Source: Candidatus Saccharimonadota bacterium | GTDB lineage: Bacteria; Patescibacteriota; Saccharimonadia; Saccharimonadales; Saccharimonadaceae | DNA: 64,000 bases | Reading direction: 5' to 3' | Assembly: GCA_017514975.1 (NCBI GenBank) | Contig: JAFWIF010000030.1 | Span: 1 to 64,000, forward strand | Shown: positions 1 to 8,510 of the stretch, one piece after another | How the letters are laid out: every line of letters starts with the position of its first letter | Position numbering within the stretch: position 1 is the stretch's first letter | Position numbers and translations under genes: made by a program | Notes under the pieces: generated by a model | What the model was told of the DNA's origin: nothing | Database searches by the model: none | What the model saw: only the letters and a program-made list of their open reading frames with translations

Positions 1-57
1 TCAGTTACGGCTAGATATCTAGCTTTTTCCTGTGCTTTATTGTTACAATACGCCATA

Positions 58-126
58 GGTAGTCTTCTCCTTCCGTAGAAATTAATTAGCGTTATTTATC
101 TACAGTTTAGAAGACTGCCTTTTTTG
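58..126 (+). terminator. Intrinsic terminator of an upstream gene outside the window
   Basis: An 11-bp stem, with arms at 58-68 and 109-119 (core AGTCTTCT / AGAAGACT), is followed directly by a run of T at 120-125. The loop is about 40 nt long. It probably ends transcription of a gene whose body lies left of the window. Positions 1-57 hold no gene I can support. Confidence 0.6.
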
Positions 127-156
127 TTGCAAAGGTATTGACGGGTTACGTGGTAC

Positions 157-185
157 TTGACTATTTGGGGAAATTGGAGTATAAT
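157..185 (+). promoter_or_regulatory. Sigma-70-type promoter of the glycosidase-like gene
   Basis: TTGACT at 157-162, a 17-bp spacer, and TATAAT at 180-185. The start codon follows at 225, so this gene has a leader of about 33 nt. The leader contains a GAGGAAAGG stretch, but it lies about 24 nt upstream of the ATG. Confidence 0.75.
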
Positions 186-224
186 AGAGAGAGGAAAGGT
201 CAAAAATAAACAAAAAACAAAACA

Positions 225-2390
225 ATGAGAAAGGGTTTAATATTGCGCAGGTATGCGTTTTTGTTGGTGGCGGTCGCAGTTTGTTTGGCTGGGCTGTTGC
301 TGTATAGGCAGATTGGGGCGGTTGCTGCGGGTGTGACGGGATGGCGCGAAGAATTAGGGACGTGGCGATATTATACGAACGGAGAGCTTGTTAAAAGGGC
401 GTGGATTGATAAAGATGGCGGCAAAGCATACGTGGATTATAACGGGGCCGCTTTGAATGGTTGGCATTGGATGAATGCTGTATATGGAGTGACTGAGCAG
501 GCGGAGCGCTACTATGCCTATTTTGACGAAAAGACGGGGAAGGCTTTGACGGGATTTCAAGTGATTGACGGATATCCGTATACGTTTGATAATGAGGGGC
601 GATTGTTGTCGGAGCCATTGACGCTATGGAATAGTGATGGGTCGGGGAATGTGCGGCCGCATAGAGATTTGATTGACGTTGAGACGGGATGGTACAAGAT
701 TGGTTGGTATACAAAGCATCAAGAAAAGGCGCAAACAAATATTAATATTGAGGGTGAAAGATTTTATATCGAAAAAATTGGACATTACCAATACAAGATA
801 TATACGGAGGATCGAACAAAAGCTTTTTCGAGTAATTTGAGGGCTGAGCGAGTGGCGGATAATGATAGCCAGACATGGTATATCGTACGAAACGATTCCG
901 ACTCGTCGATTAGTTTTGTTTCAAAAAGTAACGGTTTTGTGTTGACGGGAAGTGATACTTTTTCGTTGACGGCGCCTACTTATCAGGCAAATCAGAGATA
1001 TTTCTTGAGCGAAACGAGTGCAAATGGCAACGCTGCAGATACGAGTGCTTATACGCACGATTCGGCAAAACGCAAGACGGCTGGCGAGCGCAATAGTGAC
1101 GATTATTCTTTGGTTAAAGTCGGCAACAAGTATCAGTTGATTACAAAAGATACGAATGAGGTCGTTTCGTCTGGCGACGGTGTTTATATAGGGACGTTTT
1201 TTGGTAGCGATGCGGACGCGAGTCAGCATCGATTATTGACGTTGAACGGAACGGATTTTTACGACATTCCGAATACATGGTCGAGTGCGATTAGGGATTC
1301 GAGTCTGTTTGCGCGTAATGGGACATTTAACTACATACATTACGGAGGAACGGCCAACGGAACATTTTGGGTATCGAGAACGAATGATTTTGATAACTAT
1401 CAGAGATTGAATCCAAAACTTAATGCCTTATCGAGCTATACGCCAATATGGGCGCCAGAATGGTTTGAGGACGATAATGGCGACGTGTATGCCTTTTACT
1501 CGACGCAAATTGCGACGACTACGCAATTGAACGAGACGATTAATCGGGAACTTGCGGATAAGCGTGTATTTGGTATCGCGTATGCAAAGCTTGATTCGGT
1601 TAGCGATATGACCTTTGGGGAAGCGAAGTTGGCACAGTTTGATAAAAAACCTGGAGATGATGGTTTGCCTGGATATGGCAATTTGATTGATGCGCAGGTG
1701 ATTAAGCACGGGTCAGAATACGTGATGGTAGTTAAAAACGATGCGGCGGCGATATCGAGTGAGAAAGATAGTATATTGATTTACAAAACGGATAATCTAG
1801 ATGAAGTGTGGCGTTATCAGGGTACGGTTGATTGTTTTCCTGCGTGGAGCGAGGATTACAGTGCGTATGAAGCGCCAAATATTCAGTATATTAACGGGAA
1901 ATATTATCTATACGTCGATCATTACATAGACAGGGTATATGGACAGCGGACATACGATGGCGAGATATATTACGCGACAAGTACGGATTTAGAAAACTGG
2001 ACGTTTGAGGGGAATATTAATGTAGATAACGAAAGTTTGCGTCACGGTAGCGTTAATCGTATTACGGACGAGGCGGCGATTCGGCGCATTATGGAATTAT
2101 TTGGCGCTACCGAAACAGAGACGGATGAGCAGGCATTGAGTGATGGCGGTGATAATGGCGATAATTCGAGTTTGAATGACGGTTCGGAAGTCGACCATGA
2201 GACCAATGATTTTGAGACTAATCGGGTGCCTGAGAATGCGAAGTCCGCAAAAGGAGTCGAAGCTCAGTACGTAAAGACTATCGAAAACCCAAGAACTGCG
2301 ACCGATTCTCTTCCGATTATTCTTGTTGTTCCAGCAGCTTTGCTTGGTTTTATTGTGACGGGTTGCTGTCTCTTTGGTCGTCGCCGATAA
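225..2390 (+). CDS. Membrane-anchored surface protein with GH43-like five-bladed propeller
   Basis: 721 residues. The N-terminal hydrophobic segment (about residues 10-35) is a signal or anchor. Residues about 38-130 contain aromatic, glycine-rich repeats (WRYYTNGELV, YYAYFDEKTGKALTGFQ) that resemble choline- or glucan-binding wall repeats. A lectin-like beta region follows. Residues about 360-640 resemble a GH43/GH32-type five-bladed propeller (FNYIHYGG, WAPEWFED, YEAPNIQYINGKYYLYVDHY). An acidic linker (about 640-690) leads to a C-terminal transmembrane segment and an RRR tail, with no LPxTG motif. The likely role is cell-surface binding or trimming of host or own-wall polysaccharide. The fold assignment rests on motif resemblance only and the substrate is unknown. 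Confidence 0.6.
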   Translation: MRKGLILRRYAFLLVAVAVCLAGLLLYRQIGAVAAGVTGWREELGTWRYYTNGELVKRAWIDKDGGKAYVDYNGAALNGWHWMNAVYGVTEQAERYYAYFDEKTGKALTGFQVIDGYPYTFDNEGRLLSEPLTLWNSDGSGNVRPHRDLIDVETGWYKIGWYTKHQEKAQTNINIEGERFYIEKIGHYQYKIYTEDRTKAFSSNLRAERVADNDSQTWYIVRNDSDSSISFVSKSNGFVLTGSDTFSLTAPTYQANQRYFLSETSANGNAADTSAYTHDSAKRKTAGERNSDDYSLVKVGNKYQLITKDTNEVVSSGDGVYIGTFFGSDADASQHRLLTLNGTDFYDIPNTWSSAIRDSSLFARNGTFNYIHYGGTANGTFWVSRTNDFDNYQRLNPKLNALSSYTPIWAPEWFEDDNGDVYAFYSTQIATTTQLNETINRELADKRVFGIAYAKLDSVSDMTFGEAKLAQFDKKPGDDGLPGYGNLIDAQVIKHGSEYVMVVKNDAAAISSEKDSILIYKTDNLDEVWRYQGTVDCFPAWSEDYSAYEAPNIQYINGKYYLYVDHYIDRVYGQRTYDGEIYYATSTDLENWTFEGNINVDNESLRHGSVNRITDEAAIRRIMELFGATETETDEQALSDGGDNGDNSSLNDGSEVDHETNDFETNRVPENAKSAKGVEAQYVKTIENPRTATDSLPIILVVPAALLGFIVTGCCLFGRRR

Positions 2391-2401
2391 GTCGCGAAGG
2401 G

Positions 2402-3202
2402 CTATTGAGATGTGGATTCGGCGTATTTTTTGGAGTCTTTTTTGACAATGAGCCATAGTAAGGGCGCGATGAGTGTAGAGACGGCTGCGGAGGTGAGGTT
2501 TTTAGTCCAAACCATTGCGCGCGTATCTCCATCGATGACGTCGGATGCGGAGAAATCGTCTTCGACGCCGAGTGCTTGCTTGACGCGAGCCTCGGTAGTG
2601 ATGCTATGGAGTTGTTCTGCGCGTTTTTCTAGCGTGGCGATTTCGTCTATGGCGCTTACGGCGCTTGAGCCTAGGGAGTATATTATGCCAACGATAAGCC
2701 AAATGCCAAAGTAGAGGGCGACTTTTTTCGCAGTGTTTTGGGAGATGATTGCGCCGGTTTTGCGTTTTAGGGACATTCGGGTTGCGATTTTAACTGCGAC
2801 GAGACTTAAGATAGCAACAGGGATGCTAACTAATAGATAGAGCACGAGCACTTCTTGCCAGTTGGAGGGGTCCCGTTCACCCCAAAATAATGTAGCTACG
2901 AGGACGATAATTGGGGCAGAAAGAATTGCGGAGAGGACGAGGACGATGCCGTGGGCGAGGACGATACCGATGAGAACCTGGAAGGCGCTTGGTTCTTTGA
3001 TTGCGCCGCTAGGGGCGGATTGATTTTCTTGGGAAGTTTCTGGGGTACTAATGATAGGTTGAGGAGTTGTTGGGGCTATGGGAGTTGAGGGAGTTGAGGT
3101 GTTGTCGCTACTAATGATTGGTCGAGGGGGCGTTGGGGCTGCGGCGTTTGCTGTATCATTGCCGCTGCTAATGATAGGGGGCGTTGGAGCCGATTCGTTC
3201 AT
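2402..3202 (-). CDS. Proline/serine-rich N-terminus, multi-pass membrane protein
   Basis: 266 residues. The first ~75 residues are cytosolic-type low complexity with repeated PIISS/PTPP blocks. About four hydrophobic segments follow (near residues 78-108, 118-142, 160-182 and 240-258), separated by basic loops. I do not recognise the family. The gene is convergent with the glycosidase-like gene, with only 11 bp between the stop codons. The ATG at 3202 is preceded on its strand by AAAGGA about 8 nt upstream, which supports the start. Confidence 0.6.
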   Translation of the reverse strand: MNESAPTPPIISSGNDTANAAAPTPPRPIISSDNTSTPSTPIAPTTPQPIISTPETSQENQSAPSGAIKEPSAFQVLIGIVLAHGIVLVLSAILSAPIIVLVATLFWGERDPSNWQEVLVLYLLVSIPVAILSLVAVKIATRMSLKRKTGAIISQNTAKKVALYFGIWLIVGIIYSLGSSAVSAIDEIATLEKRAEQLHSITTEARVKQALGVEDDFSASDVIDGDTRAMVWTKNLTSAAVSTLIAPLLWLIVKKDSKKYAESTSQ

Positions 3203-3322
3203 AGGGTTATCCTTTGATTAAAAAATGTTTAAGCTTATAGTAGTATGTTTTGAGGGTTTTGTCGAGCTTTAGTGTTGTGAAAAATACTGAAGTTTCGTAA
3301 AATGAAATAAAAGAGGAGGTTA

Positions 3323-3625
3323 ATGCTAGACGTATTTGTGACGAGTCGCGTGCGCCGAAAGATTATTGTGGTTTTTGCTAAATACCCGGATTTCAAAACG
3401 CACGTAAGAGGCTTATCGAAGCTGATCAAGGAAGATCCTGGGAATATTCAGCGTGAATTGAGGCGGTTGGTCAAGGGTGGATTTTTGATGGTGAGCAAAA
3501 AAGGCAATACGAGCATTTATCAAACCAATAAGCAGTTTCCGATTTTGAAAGAGTTGCAGAGTATAGTGATCAAGAGTCAACAGCAAGAAGACGCCAAGAA
3601 GACGCCGAGCAAAATCATTGGTTAA
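3323..3625 (+). CDS. Winged-helix (ArsR-like) DNA-binding protein
   Basis: 100 residues. The segment around residues 25-75 (LSKLIKEDPGNIQRELRRLV, then KGGFLMVSKKGNTSIYQTN) is a helix-turn-helix plus beta-wing of the ArsR/MarR-like class seen in stand-alone regulators. A lysine-rich tail follows. No ligand-binding cysteines are visible. The start at 3323 has a strong AGGAGG 5 nt upstream. It is 32 bp upstream of recJ and may be co-transcribed with it. Target genes cannot be told from sequence. Confidence 0.65.
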   Translation: MLDVFVTSRVRRKIIVVFAKYPDFKTHVRGLSKLIKEDPGNIQRELRRLVKGGFLMVSKKGNTSIYQTNKQFPILKELQSIVIKSQQQEDAKKTPSKIIG

Positions 3626-3657
3626 GATTTCTGGATGATTAAATAAGAGCGAGAGAA

Positions 3658-5346
3658 ATGACGCGGATTTTTAGGGAGCTATTGAAGAAAAGGGGGCTTG
3701 ATGTTAGTTTTTTGCGTCCGCAATATGAAGACCTGTTTGATCCGTTTTTGATGCTAGGAGTAAAAGAGGCGGTTAAGCGAATAGAGGTGGCGCGCGAGAG
3801 GCGTGAGCGAATAGTGATTTATGGAGATTATGATGCTGATGGGGTGACGGCGAGTACGGTGATGGCGGAAGGGCTAGAATATTTTGGCTTTGGGCGGGAG
3901 CAGATTACGATAATGTTGCCAGATAGGTTTAAAGATGGCTACGGAATGAACGTGCCAGTGGTGCCAGAGATAGTGGCGACTGGGGCTACTTTGGTAATAA
4001 CAGTAGACTGTGGTAGTGGTTCAGAAGAGGCGATTGCGGTATTGCGTGCGGAAGGGGTCGAAACGATTGTCACCGATCATCATGAAATACCTCAGATGCC
4101 ACAGTCGGCGGTTACGGTGATTAATCCAAAATTGCCTGGTGAGCAAGTAGGGTTGAGGATGGCTGGCGTAGGGGTGGCGTTTACGGTGGTGAGAGCGTTG
4201 AATATGAGAAAAAGAGGGGTGGCTTGCGAGAAGTGCTTGAGCGAGGGGTTTGGGCGATGCGATAGGTGCGAGAGAGAGGGGGGGTGTGATGGGCAGGAAA
4301 AGTGGCTGTTGGATTTGGTAGCGATAGGGACGGTTTGTGATTCGATGGTTTTGCAAGAAGAAAATAGGATTATGGTGGCTTTTGGACTAAAAGTACTGAG
4401 AAAAACGCGACGAGTGGGCTTGCGTGAATTGGCGAAACGGGCAGGGGTGGTATTGGAGGCGGCGACGACGGAAACGATTGGTTTTCAGGTTGGACCGAGA
4501 ATAAATGCGGCAGGGAGACTAGCGAGCGCGAGAATTGCGCTGAATCTGCTCAGGGCGAAATCGAGAGCGGAGGCGGTAAAGTTGGCGGATAGATTAGAGG
4601 AGTTAAATAAAGAGCGGAGAAGATTGCAGGAGGCGGCGGTAAATGAGGTGGTGAACGGTATAGGAGATGAGGCGGTAATTGTTGTGGCGGGGAAATGGCA
4701 TGAAGGAGTAGTGGGAATTGTGGCGGGGCGATTGACAGAGCTGTACAAAAGACCAAGTTTTGCGTTGGCGGAGCTTGCGGATGGACGATTGAAGGGGAGC
4801 GGGCGGAGTTTTGGGGATTTTTCGTTAGCGCAGATGCTGCAGGGGGCGTTTACGCAGGAGCTGTTATTGACAGGGGGAGGACATGCAGGGGCATGTGGGT
4901 TGTCGCTGGAAAAGGAAAAGATAGCAGAGTTTCGAGAATTTGCGAATAGCTATTATGGGAAATTGGGACTTCGAAATCAGGAGCGGTATTTACAGGTAAA
5001 AAGCGATATTGTTTTGGATGATTTTAAGGAAGTGAACGAGGAGCTAGTAGAGGAGTTGGCGCAACTAGAGCCGTTTGGTGAAGGAAATCTCGAACCGGTA
5101 TTTGAGGTGGTTGGCTTGGTGACAGGATTGAAGATTCTAAAGGAAAAACATTTGAGCCTCATACTGCGCGACGTGAAGGGGCAATATTTAAAGATGATGG
5201 CGTTTTATGCGTCAAGAGAATGGATGATGGTTAAAGAAGGGGGGCGAGTACGGGTGAAATTTTACTTGATGCGCAATGAATGGCGAGGACAAGTGAGGAT
5301 AGAAGGACGCATAGCTGAGATAAGTATTGAGGACGATATTGAGTAG
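3658..5346 (+). CDS. recJ: Single-stranded-DNA-specific exonuclease RecJ
   Basis: 562 residues, the normal length for RecJ, the 5'-3' ssDNA exonuclease of recombination and mismatch repair. DHH-family motifs are clear: YGDYDADGVTAS (about residues 58-69), VDCGSGS and VTDHHEIP (about 118-142). The DHHA1 part has GGGHAGACGLS (about 402-412). An OB-like C-terminal domain follows (LEPFGEGNLEP). An unusual cysteine cluster (CEKC, then CDRCEREGGC) sits around residues 188-205 between motifs. The ATG follows AGCGAGAG, a weak ribosome binding site. Confidence 0.93.
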   Translation: MTRIFRELLKKRGLDVSFLRPQYEDLFDPFLMLGVKEAVKRIEVARERRERIVIYGDYDADGVTASTVMAEGLEYFGFGREQITIMLPDRFKDGYGMNVPVVPEIVATGATLVITVDCGSGSEEAIAVLRAEGVETIVTDHHEIPQMPQSAVTVINPKLPGEQVGLRMAGVGVAFTVVRALNMRKRGVACEKCLSEGFGRCDRCEREGGCDGQEKWLLDLVAIGTVCDSMVLQEENRIMVAFGLKVLRKTRRVGLRELAKRAGVVLEAATTETIGFQVGPRINAAGRLASARIALNLLRAKSRAEAVKLADRLEELNKERRRLQEAAVNEVVNGIGDEAVIVVAGKWHEGVVGIVAGRLTELYKRPSFALAELADGRLKGSGRSFGDFSLAQMLQGAFTQELLLTGGGHAGACGLSLEKEKIAEFREFANSYYGKLGLRNQERYLQVKSDIVLDDFKEVNEELVEELAQLEPFGEGNLEPVFEVVGLVTGLKILKEKHLSLILRDVKGQYLKMMAFYASREWMMVKEGGRVRVKFYLMRNEWRGQVRIEGRIAEISIEDDIE

Positions 5347-5368
5347 AGGCTAGGGGAGCTTACAAAAT

Positions 5369-5399
5369 CTAAACCCTTCACTGGAGGTGAAGGGTTTAG
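5369..5399 (-). terminator. Terminator between recJ and rpsU
   Basis: A perfect 13-bp stem at 5369-5381 and 5387-5399 with loop TGGAG. Read on the minus strand it is followed by ATTTTG, so it fits as the terminator of rpsU. On the plus strand no T-run follows, but the hairpin also separates the convergent recJ transcript. Confidence 0.7.
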
Positions 5400-5426
5400 G
5401 GTGAATAAATGCGCTGAGCGGCTTGA

Positions 5427-5645
5427 CTAGCGAAGTCCGAGCTTGATACGTTCGGTCTTTTCGGCTTTGCGCTGTTCGCGAAGAATCGCCTTTAGGCGAC
5501 GTTCTCGCTTAGAGATAGGCTTCGAAAAACGAAGGCTCTCTTTTGCGGTTGCCATTACGCCACTCTGTAAGACCTTGCGATTGAAGCGACGAATAATATT
5601 TTCGTTAGCCTCGCTCTGGTCTTTTCTTGTTACTTTGATTGACAT
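5427..5645 (-). CDS. rpsU: 30S ribosomal protein S21
   Basis: 72 residues, highly basic. The S21 signature is visible in the start MSIKVTRKDQSEANENIIRR and the repeated KRERRLKAILREQRKAEK helix. It is a peripheral small-subunit protein near the 3' end of 16S rRNA that assists initiation. No Shine-Dalgarno is visible. Instead an extended -10 box (TGCTAAAAT on the minus strand, hexamer at 5655-5660) lies 9 bases before the ATG, suggesting a leaderless or nearly leaderless mRNA. Confidence 0.92.
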   Translation of the reverse strand: MSIKVTRKDQSEANENIIRRFNRKVLQSGVMATAKESLRFSKPISKRERRLKAILREQRKAEKTERIKLGLR

Positions 5646-5740
5646 ATTGGGTTGATTTTAGCACAAGAAAGCTAGTTTTTCAAGGGACGTTTCAAGTGGG
5701 GTGATATGATATACTGAGGAAAAAGGAGAAATATAAGGGC

Positions 5741-6343
5741 ATGATAGTAATTTTGGGTGCGGCGGGGAGCGGTAAAAGCGTACAAGGACAGGCGCTTGCA
5801 GAGAGACATGGGTGGAAATGGATGTCGATGGGGCAACTGCTTCGAGAGCGCAAAGATCCGGAATTGGAGAAAGCGATGTCGGCGGGCGAGTTGGTGGATT
5901 ACCGAGTTGCTTCGCAGATGATCCATGATGCTGCAGAAGAGGCAGGAGCGGAAGGAAAGAAGGCAATCTATGATGGTTATCCGCGCAGTATGGAGCAATT
6001 GGGTTGGATGATAGAAAAGGGGGATGTTGAGAAGGTCGAAGGTGTAATAGTCTTGGATGTACCAAAAGATGAATTGTGGAGGAGGCTACAGGAGAGACGA
6101 CGTGAAGATGATGCTGATCGAGCAGTTGTGGAGAAGCGATGGAAAATCTTTGAACAAGAAAATTATTCAATTGTTGAAAAGTTGAGAGAGCATGGCGCGA
6201 AAATTGCGCAGGTGTCGGGCGATGCGGCGGTTGAAGTAGTGACGGATAGAATTGACCAAGTTTTGGAAGAGTGGGGACTGATAAATGATGTAGATTCTAG
6301 TGACATCGAAAGATGGGATGAGCGTGGAGACTGCAGTGATTAA
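5741..6343 (+). CDS. adk: Adenylate kinase, short-LID form
   Basis: 200 residues. P-loop GAAGSGKS at residues 6-13. NMP-binding segment with YDGYPRS (about 79-85). LID region RRREDDADRAVVEKR without the zinc-binding cysteines of long adenylate kinases. It interconverts 2 ADP with ATP and AMP. AAAGGAG lies about 10 nt upstream of the ATG. The end overlaps the next gene (map), as is common where adk-map sit together in ribosomal or housekeeping operons. Confidence 0.88.
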   Translation: MIVILGAAGSGKSVQGQALAERHGWKWMSMGQLLRERKDPELEKAMSAGELVDYRVASQMIHDAAEEAGAEGKKAIYDGYPRSMEQLGWMIEKGDVEKVEGVIVLDVPKDELWRRLQERRREDDADRAVVEKRWKIFEQENYSIVEKLREHGAKIAQVSGDAAVEVVTDRIDQVLEEWGLINDVDSSDIERWDERGDCSD

Positions 6344-7106
6344 GGATTCTGATAAAAAATTGTCCGAGAAGATCGAGGCGATGCGCGCGGGGGGTAAAAT
6401 TATGGCGCAAATTTTTGATGAGCTACGAGAGTATGTCGAGGTAGGCATGACGGGAAAAGAAATAGACGCATGGGTGGCTAAAAAAATTGTTGAGCTTGGT
6501 GCGGGGATAGCGTATTACGAGCCAGAGGTTAATTTTCCTGGAGCAATTTGTATATCGGTCAATAATGAATTGATCCACGGGACGCCAAAAAACGTAGTGC
6601 TGGAAGAGGGTGACAAGGTGAGTTTTGACTTGGTGATCAAATATCGTGGATATTATACGGATGCGGCGTTTACGATGGTACTTGGTGAGCCGACGGCGAT
6701 GCAAAAGCGATTGCTAAAGTATACTGAGATGGCGCTTTATAAGGGTATCGAAGAGGTGAGGCCTGGTGCGAGATTGGGGGATGTGGGATATGCAGTGCAA
6801 AAATGTCTTGAGGCGGGGAAACTGGGAGTGATTCGTAATTATGTGGGGCATGGGATTGGTGTAGAAATGCATATGCCGCCAGAAGTGCCTAATTTTGGCC
6901 GGCGAGGAAGTGGCCAGATGTTGCGAGTTGGCGATACGATCTGTATTGAGCCGATGTCTAGTTTGGGTAAGCCTGATACGGTGGTCGTAGAAGGTGAAGA
7001 TGACGGGTGGACGGTGTGCTTGAAGGATGGGTCGATTGGGGCGCATTTTGAGCACACGATATTAGTGACAGAGGATGGCTATGAGATTTTAACGCAAGCG
7101 GGTTGA
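6318..7106 (+). CDS. map: Methionine aminopeptidase, type I
   Basis: About 262 residues from the ATG at 6318; a GTG at 6300 would add six residues. It removes the N-terminal Met from new proteins. The pita-bread fold is recognisable: ISVNNELIHGTP carries the substrate His, FDLVIKYRGYYTDAAFT carries the two metal-binding Asp, YVGHGIG carries a metal His, and CIEPMSS and HFEHTILVTEDGYEI carry the metal Glu residues. It overlaps adk by 26-44 nt, indicating translational coupling. The longer start is possible because neither candidate has a good Shine-Dalgarno. Confidence 0.93.
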   Translation: MSVETAVIKDSDKKLSEKIEAMRAGGKIMAQIFDELREYVEVGMTGKEIDAWVAKKIVELGAGIAYYEPEVNFPGAICISVNNELIHGTPKNVVLEEGDKVSFDLVIKYRGYYTDAAFTMVLGEPTAMQKRLLKYTEMALYKGIEEVRPGARLGDVGYAVQKCLEAGKLGVIRNYVGHGIGVEMHMPPEVPNFGRRGSGQMLRVGDTICIEPMSSLGKPDTVVVEGEDDGWTVCLKDGSIGAHFEHTILVTEDGYEILTQAG

Positions 7107-7110
7107 GTTG

Positions 7111-7119
7111 TGGTACAAT
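7111..7119 (+). promoter_or_regulatory. Extended -10 box for ftsA (leaderless candidate)
   Basis: TGGTACAAT at 7111-7119 sits inside the end of the map region, and the ftsA ATG follows at 7127 after only 7 nt. With normal -10 to start-site spacing, transcription would begin at or next to the A of the ATG. Confidence 0.6.
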
Positions 7120-7126
7120 AAGAATT

Positions 7127-8350
7127 ATGGAAGAAAAAGTGCGCTTTGTGGTGGGGATTGATATTGGTACGAGTACTGTTCGTGCGGTGCTTGGTAGTGC
7201 AAGACCTAACGACGGAGTAGTATCGGTAGTTGGGTATGGCGAAGTAGAGTCGGCGGGATTGCGGAGGGGAGCGGTCAAGGAATTGAGTCTGCCGATTCAG
7301 GCGCTAGATAAGTGTTTGGCGGCGGTTGAGCAGATGAGCGGCGTGACGATCGATGCGGCGGCGGTGAATATTAATGGTGCGAATATCGTGAGTACGAAGC
7401 TGGACGGGATGATTGGGGTGGCGGATCACGAGATTAACGAAGACGATATCGTGCGACTTGAAGATGTGGCGACGGTTGGAAAAGTGCCTGGAAACCGAGC
7501 GCTGATTGATTTTTTGGCGCAAGAATATGTTTTAGATGGTCAGGGAGGGATACGAGAACCACTAGGAATGCAGGGTGCGCGACTTGAAGTGAAAGCGACG
7601 GCGATTACAGCGTTGCTGCCAGATTTTGAAAATGTACAGAGAGTGTGTGAGGGGGCGCATTTCCAGGCGCATATCGTTGAGCCTTCGGTGATGGCGGCCG
7701 CAAGGGCGGTATTGACGAATCAGCAAAAAGAAAACGGTGTAGCGGTGGTTGATATGGGTAGCGCAACGACGGGAATCGCGGTATATGACGAGGGGGAATT
7801 ACAATACGTCGGCGTGGTGCCAAAGGGGAGTAATGATATTACACGCGATCTTGCAACGTATTTGATGACAGTGCCAGAAGTCGCGGAAGAGATAAAGACG
7901 CGCTTTGCGACGGCGAGGCCGAGCGAGAGCGACAAAGATGTAGTGATAAAGCGGGGGCGCGATGAACTGAGATTTGAGCGTGCAAAGGTAGATGAAGCGG
8001 TAGAGGCGCGGCTAGATGAGATTTTTGAAGCTTTGAGAAAGCATTTAAAGCACGCGGGCTATGATAAGCGCTTGCCGGAAGGGATTGTCTTGGTTGGTGG
8101 AGGCGCAAAACTCAAAGGACTTGACGAGTATGTCAAAGATCGTATGGAGCTAGCGGCGCGCATCGGTAAGCCAATTGAAGTGATGGGGGTGAGCGAAGCG
8201 GTAATGAAGCCCGAATATGCGGCGGTTGTTGGGTTGATGTTTGCGGATAGAGATAAAATGGTGACATTTGAAAAACCAAGCATTGTAGCGGGTAAGGCGA
8301 AAGCAAAGGATGGCGGCTTCTTGTCTAAAATTTTTAAGTCGTTTAGGTAG
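7127..8350 (+). CDS. ftsA: Cell division protein FtsA
   Basis: 407 residues. Actin-like ATPase that tethers FtsZ to the membrane. Phosphate-1 motif VGIDIGTSTVRAVLG (about residues 8-22), phosphate-2 VVDMGSATTGIAV and adenosine motif GIVLVGGGAKLKGL are present. The C-terminal GGFLSKIFKSFR is a typical membrane-targeting amphipathic helix. The frame is open further upstream, but the ATG at 7127 matches the family N-terminus and the -10 box placement. A terminator separates it from ftsZ. Confidence 0.93.
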   Translation: MEEKVRFVVGIDIGTSTVRAVLGSARPNDGVVSVVGYGEVESAGLRRGAVKELSLPIQALDKCLAAVEQMSGVTIDAAAVNINGANIVSTKLDGMIGVADHEINEDDIVRLEDVATVGKVPGNRALIDFLAQEYVLDGQGGIREPLGMQGARLEVKATAITALLPDFENVQRVCEGAHFQAHIVEPSVMAAARAVLTNQQKENGVAVVDMGSATTGIAVYDEGELQYVGVVPKGSNDITRDLATYLMTVPEVAEEIKTRFATARPSESDKDVVIKRGRDELRFERAKVDEAVEARLDEIFEALRKHLKHAGYDKRLPEGIVLVGGGAKLKGLDEYVKDRMELAARIGKPIEVMGVSEAVMKPEYAAVVGLMFADRDKMVTFEKPSIVAGKAKAKDGGFLSKIFKSFR

Positions 8351-8368
8351 ATAGAAAATAGATTGCGT

Positions 8369-8401
8369 AAAAAGTTTTTCCCTTGTTGGGAAAAACTTTT
8401 T
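8369..8401 (+). terminator. Intrinsic terminator after ftsA
   Basis: A 14-bp perfect stem at 8369-8382 and 8388-8401 with loop TTGTT; the right arm itself ends in TTTTT. It shows that ftsA and ftsZ are separate transcription units here. Confidence 0.8.
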
Positions 8402-8510
8402 GGTTTGAATAAAGGTATTGAGTTGGAAAAAGACAAGGAATTTGGACTTGTCAAAAAATTTATGCAAGTGGTATTATATAATCAGAATATAGAAGATAGG
8501 AGTTTTGTGT

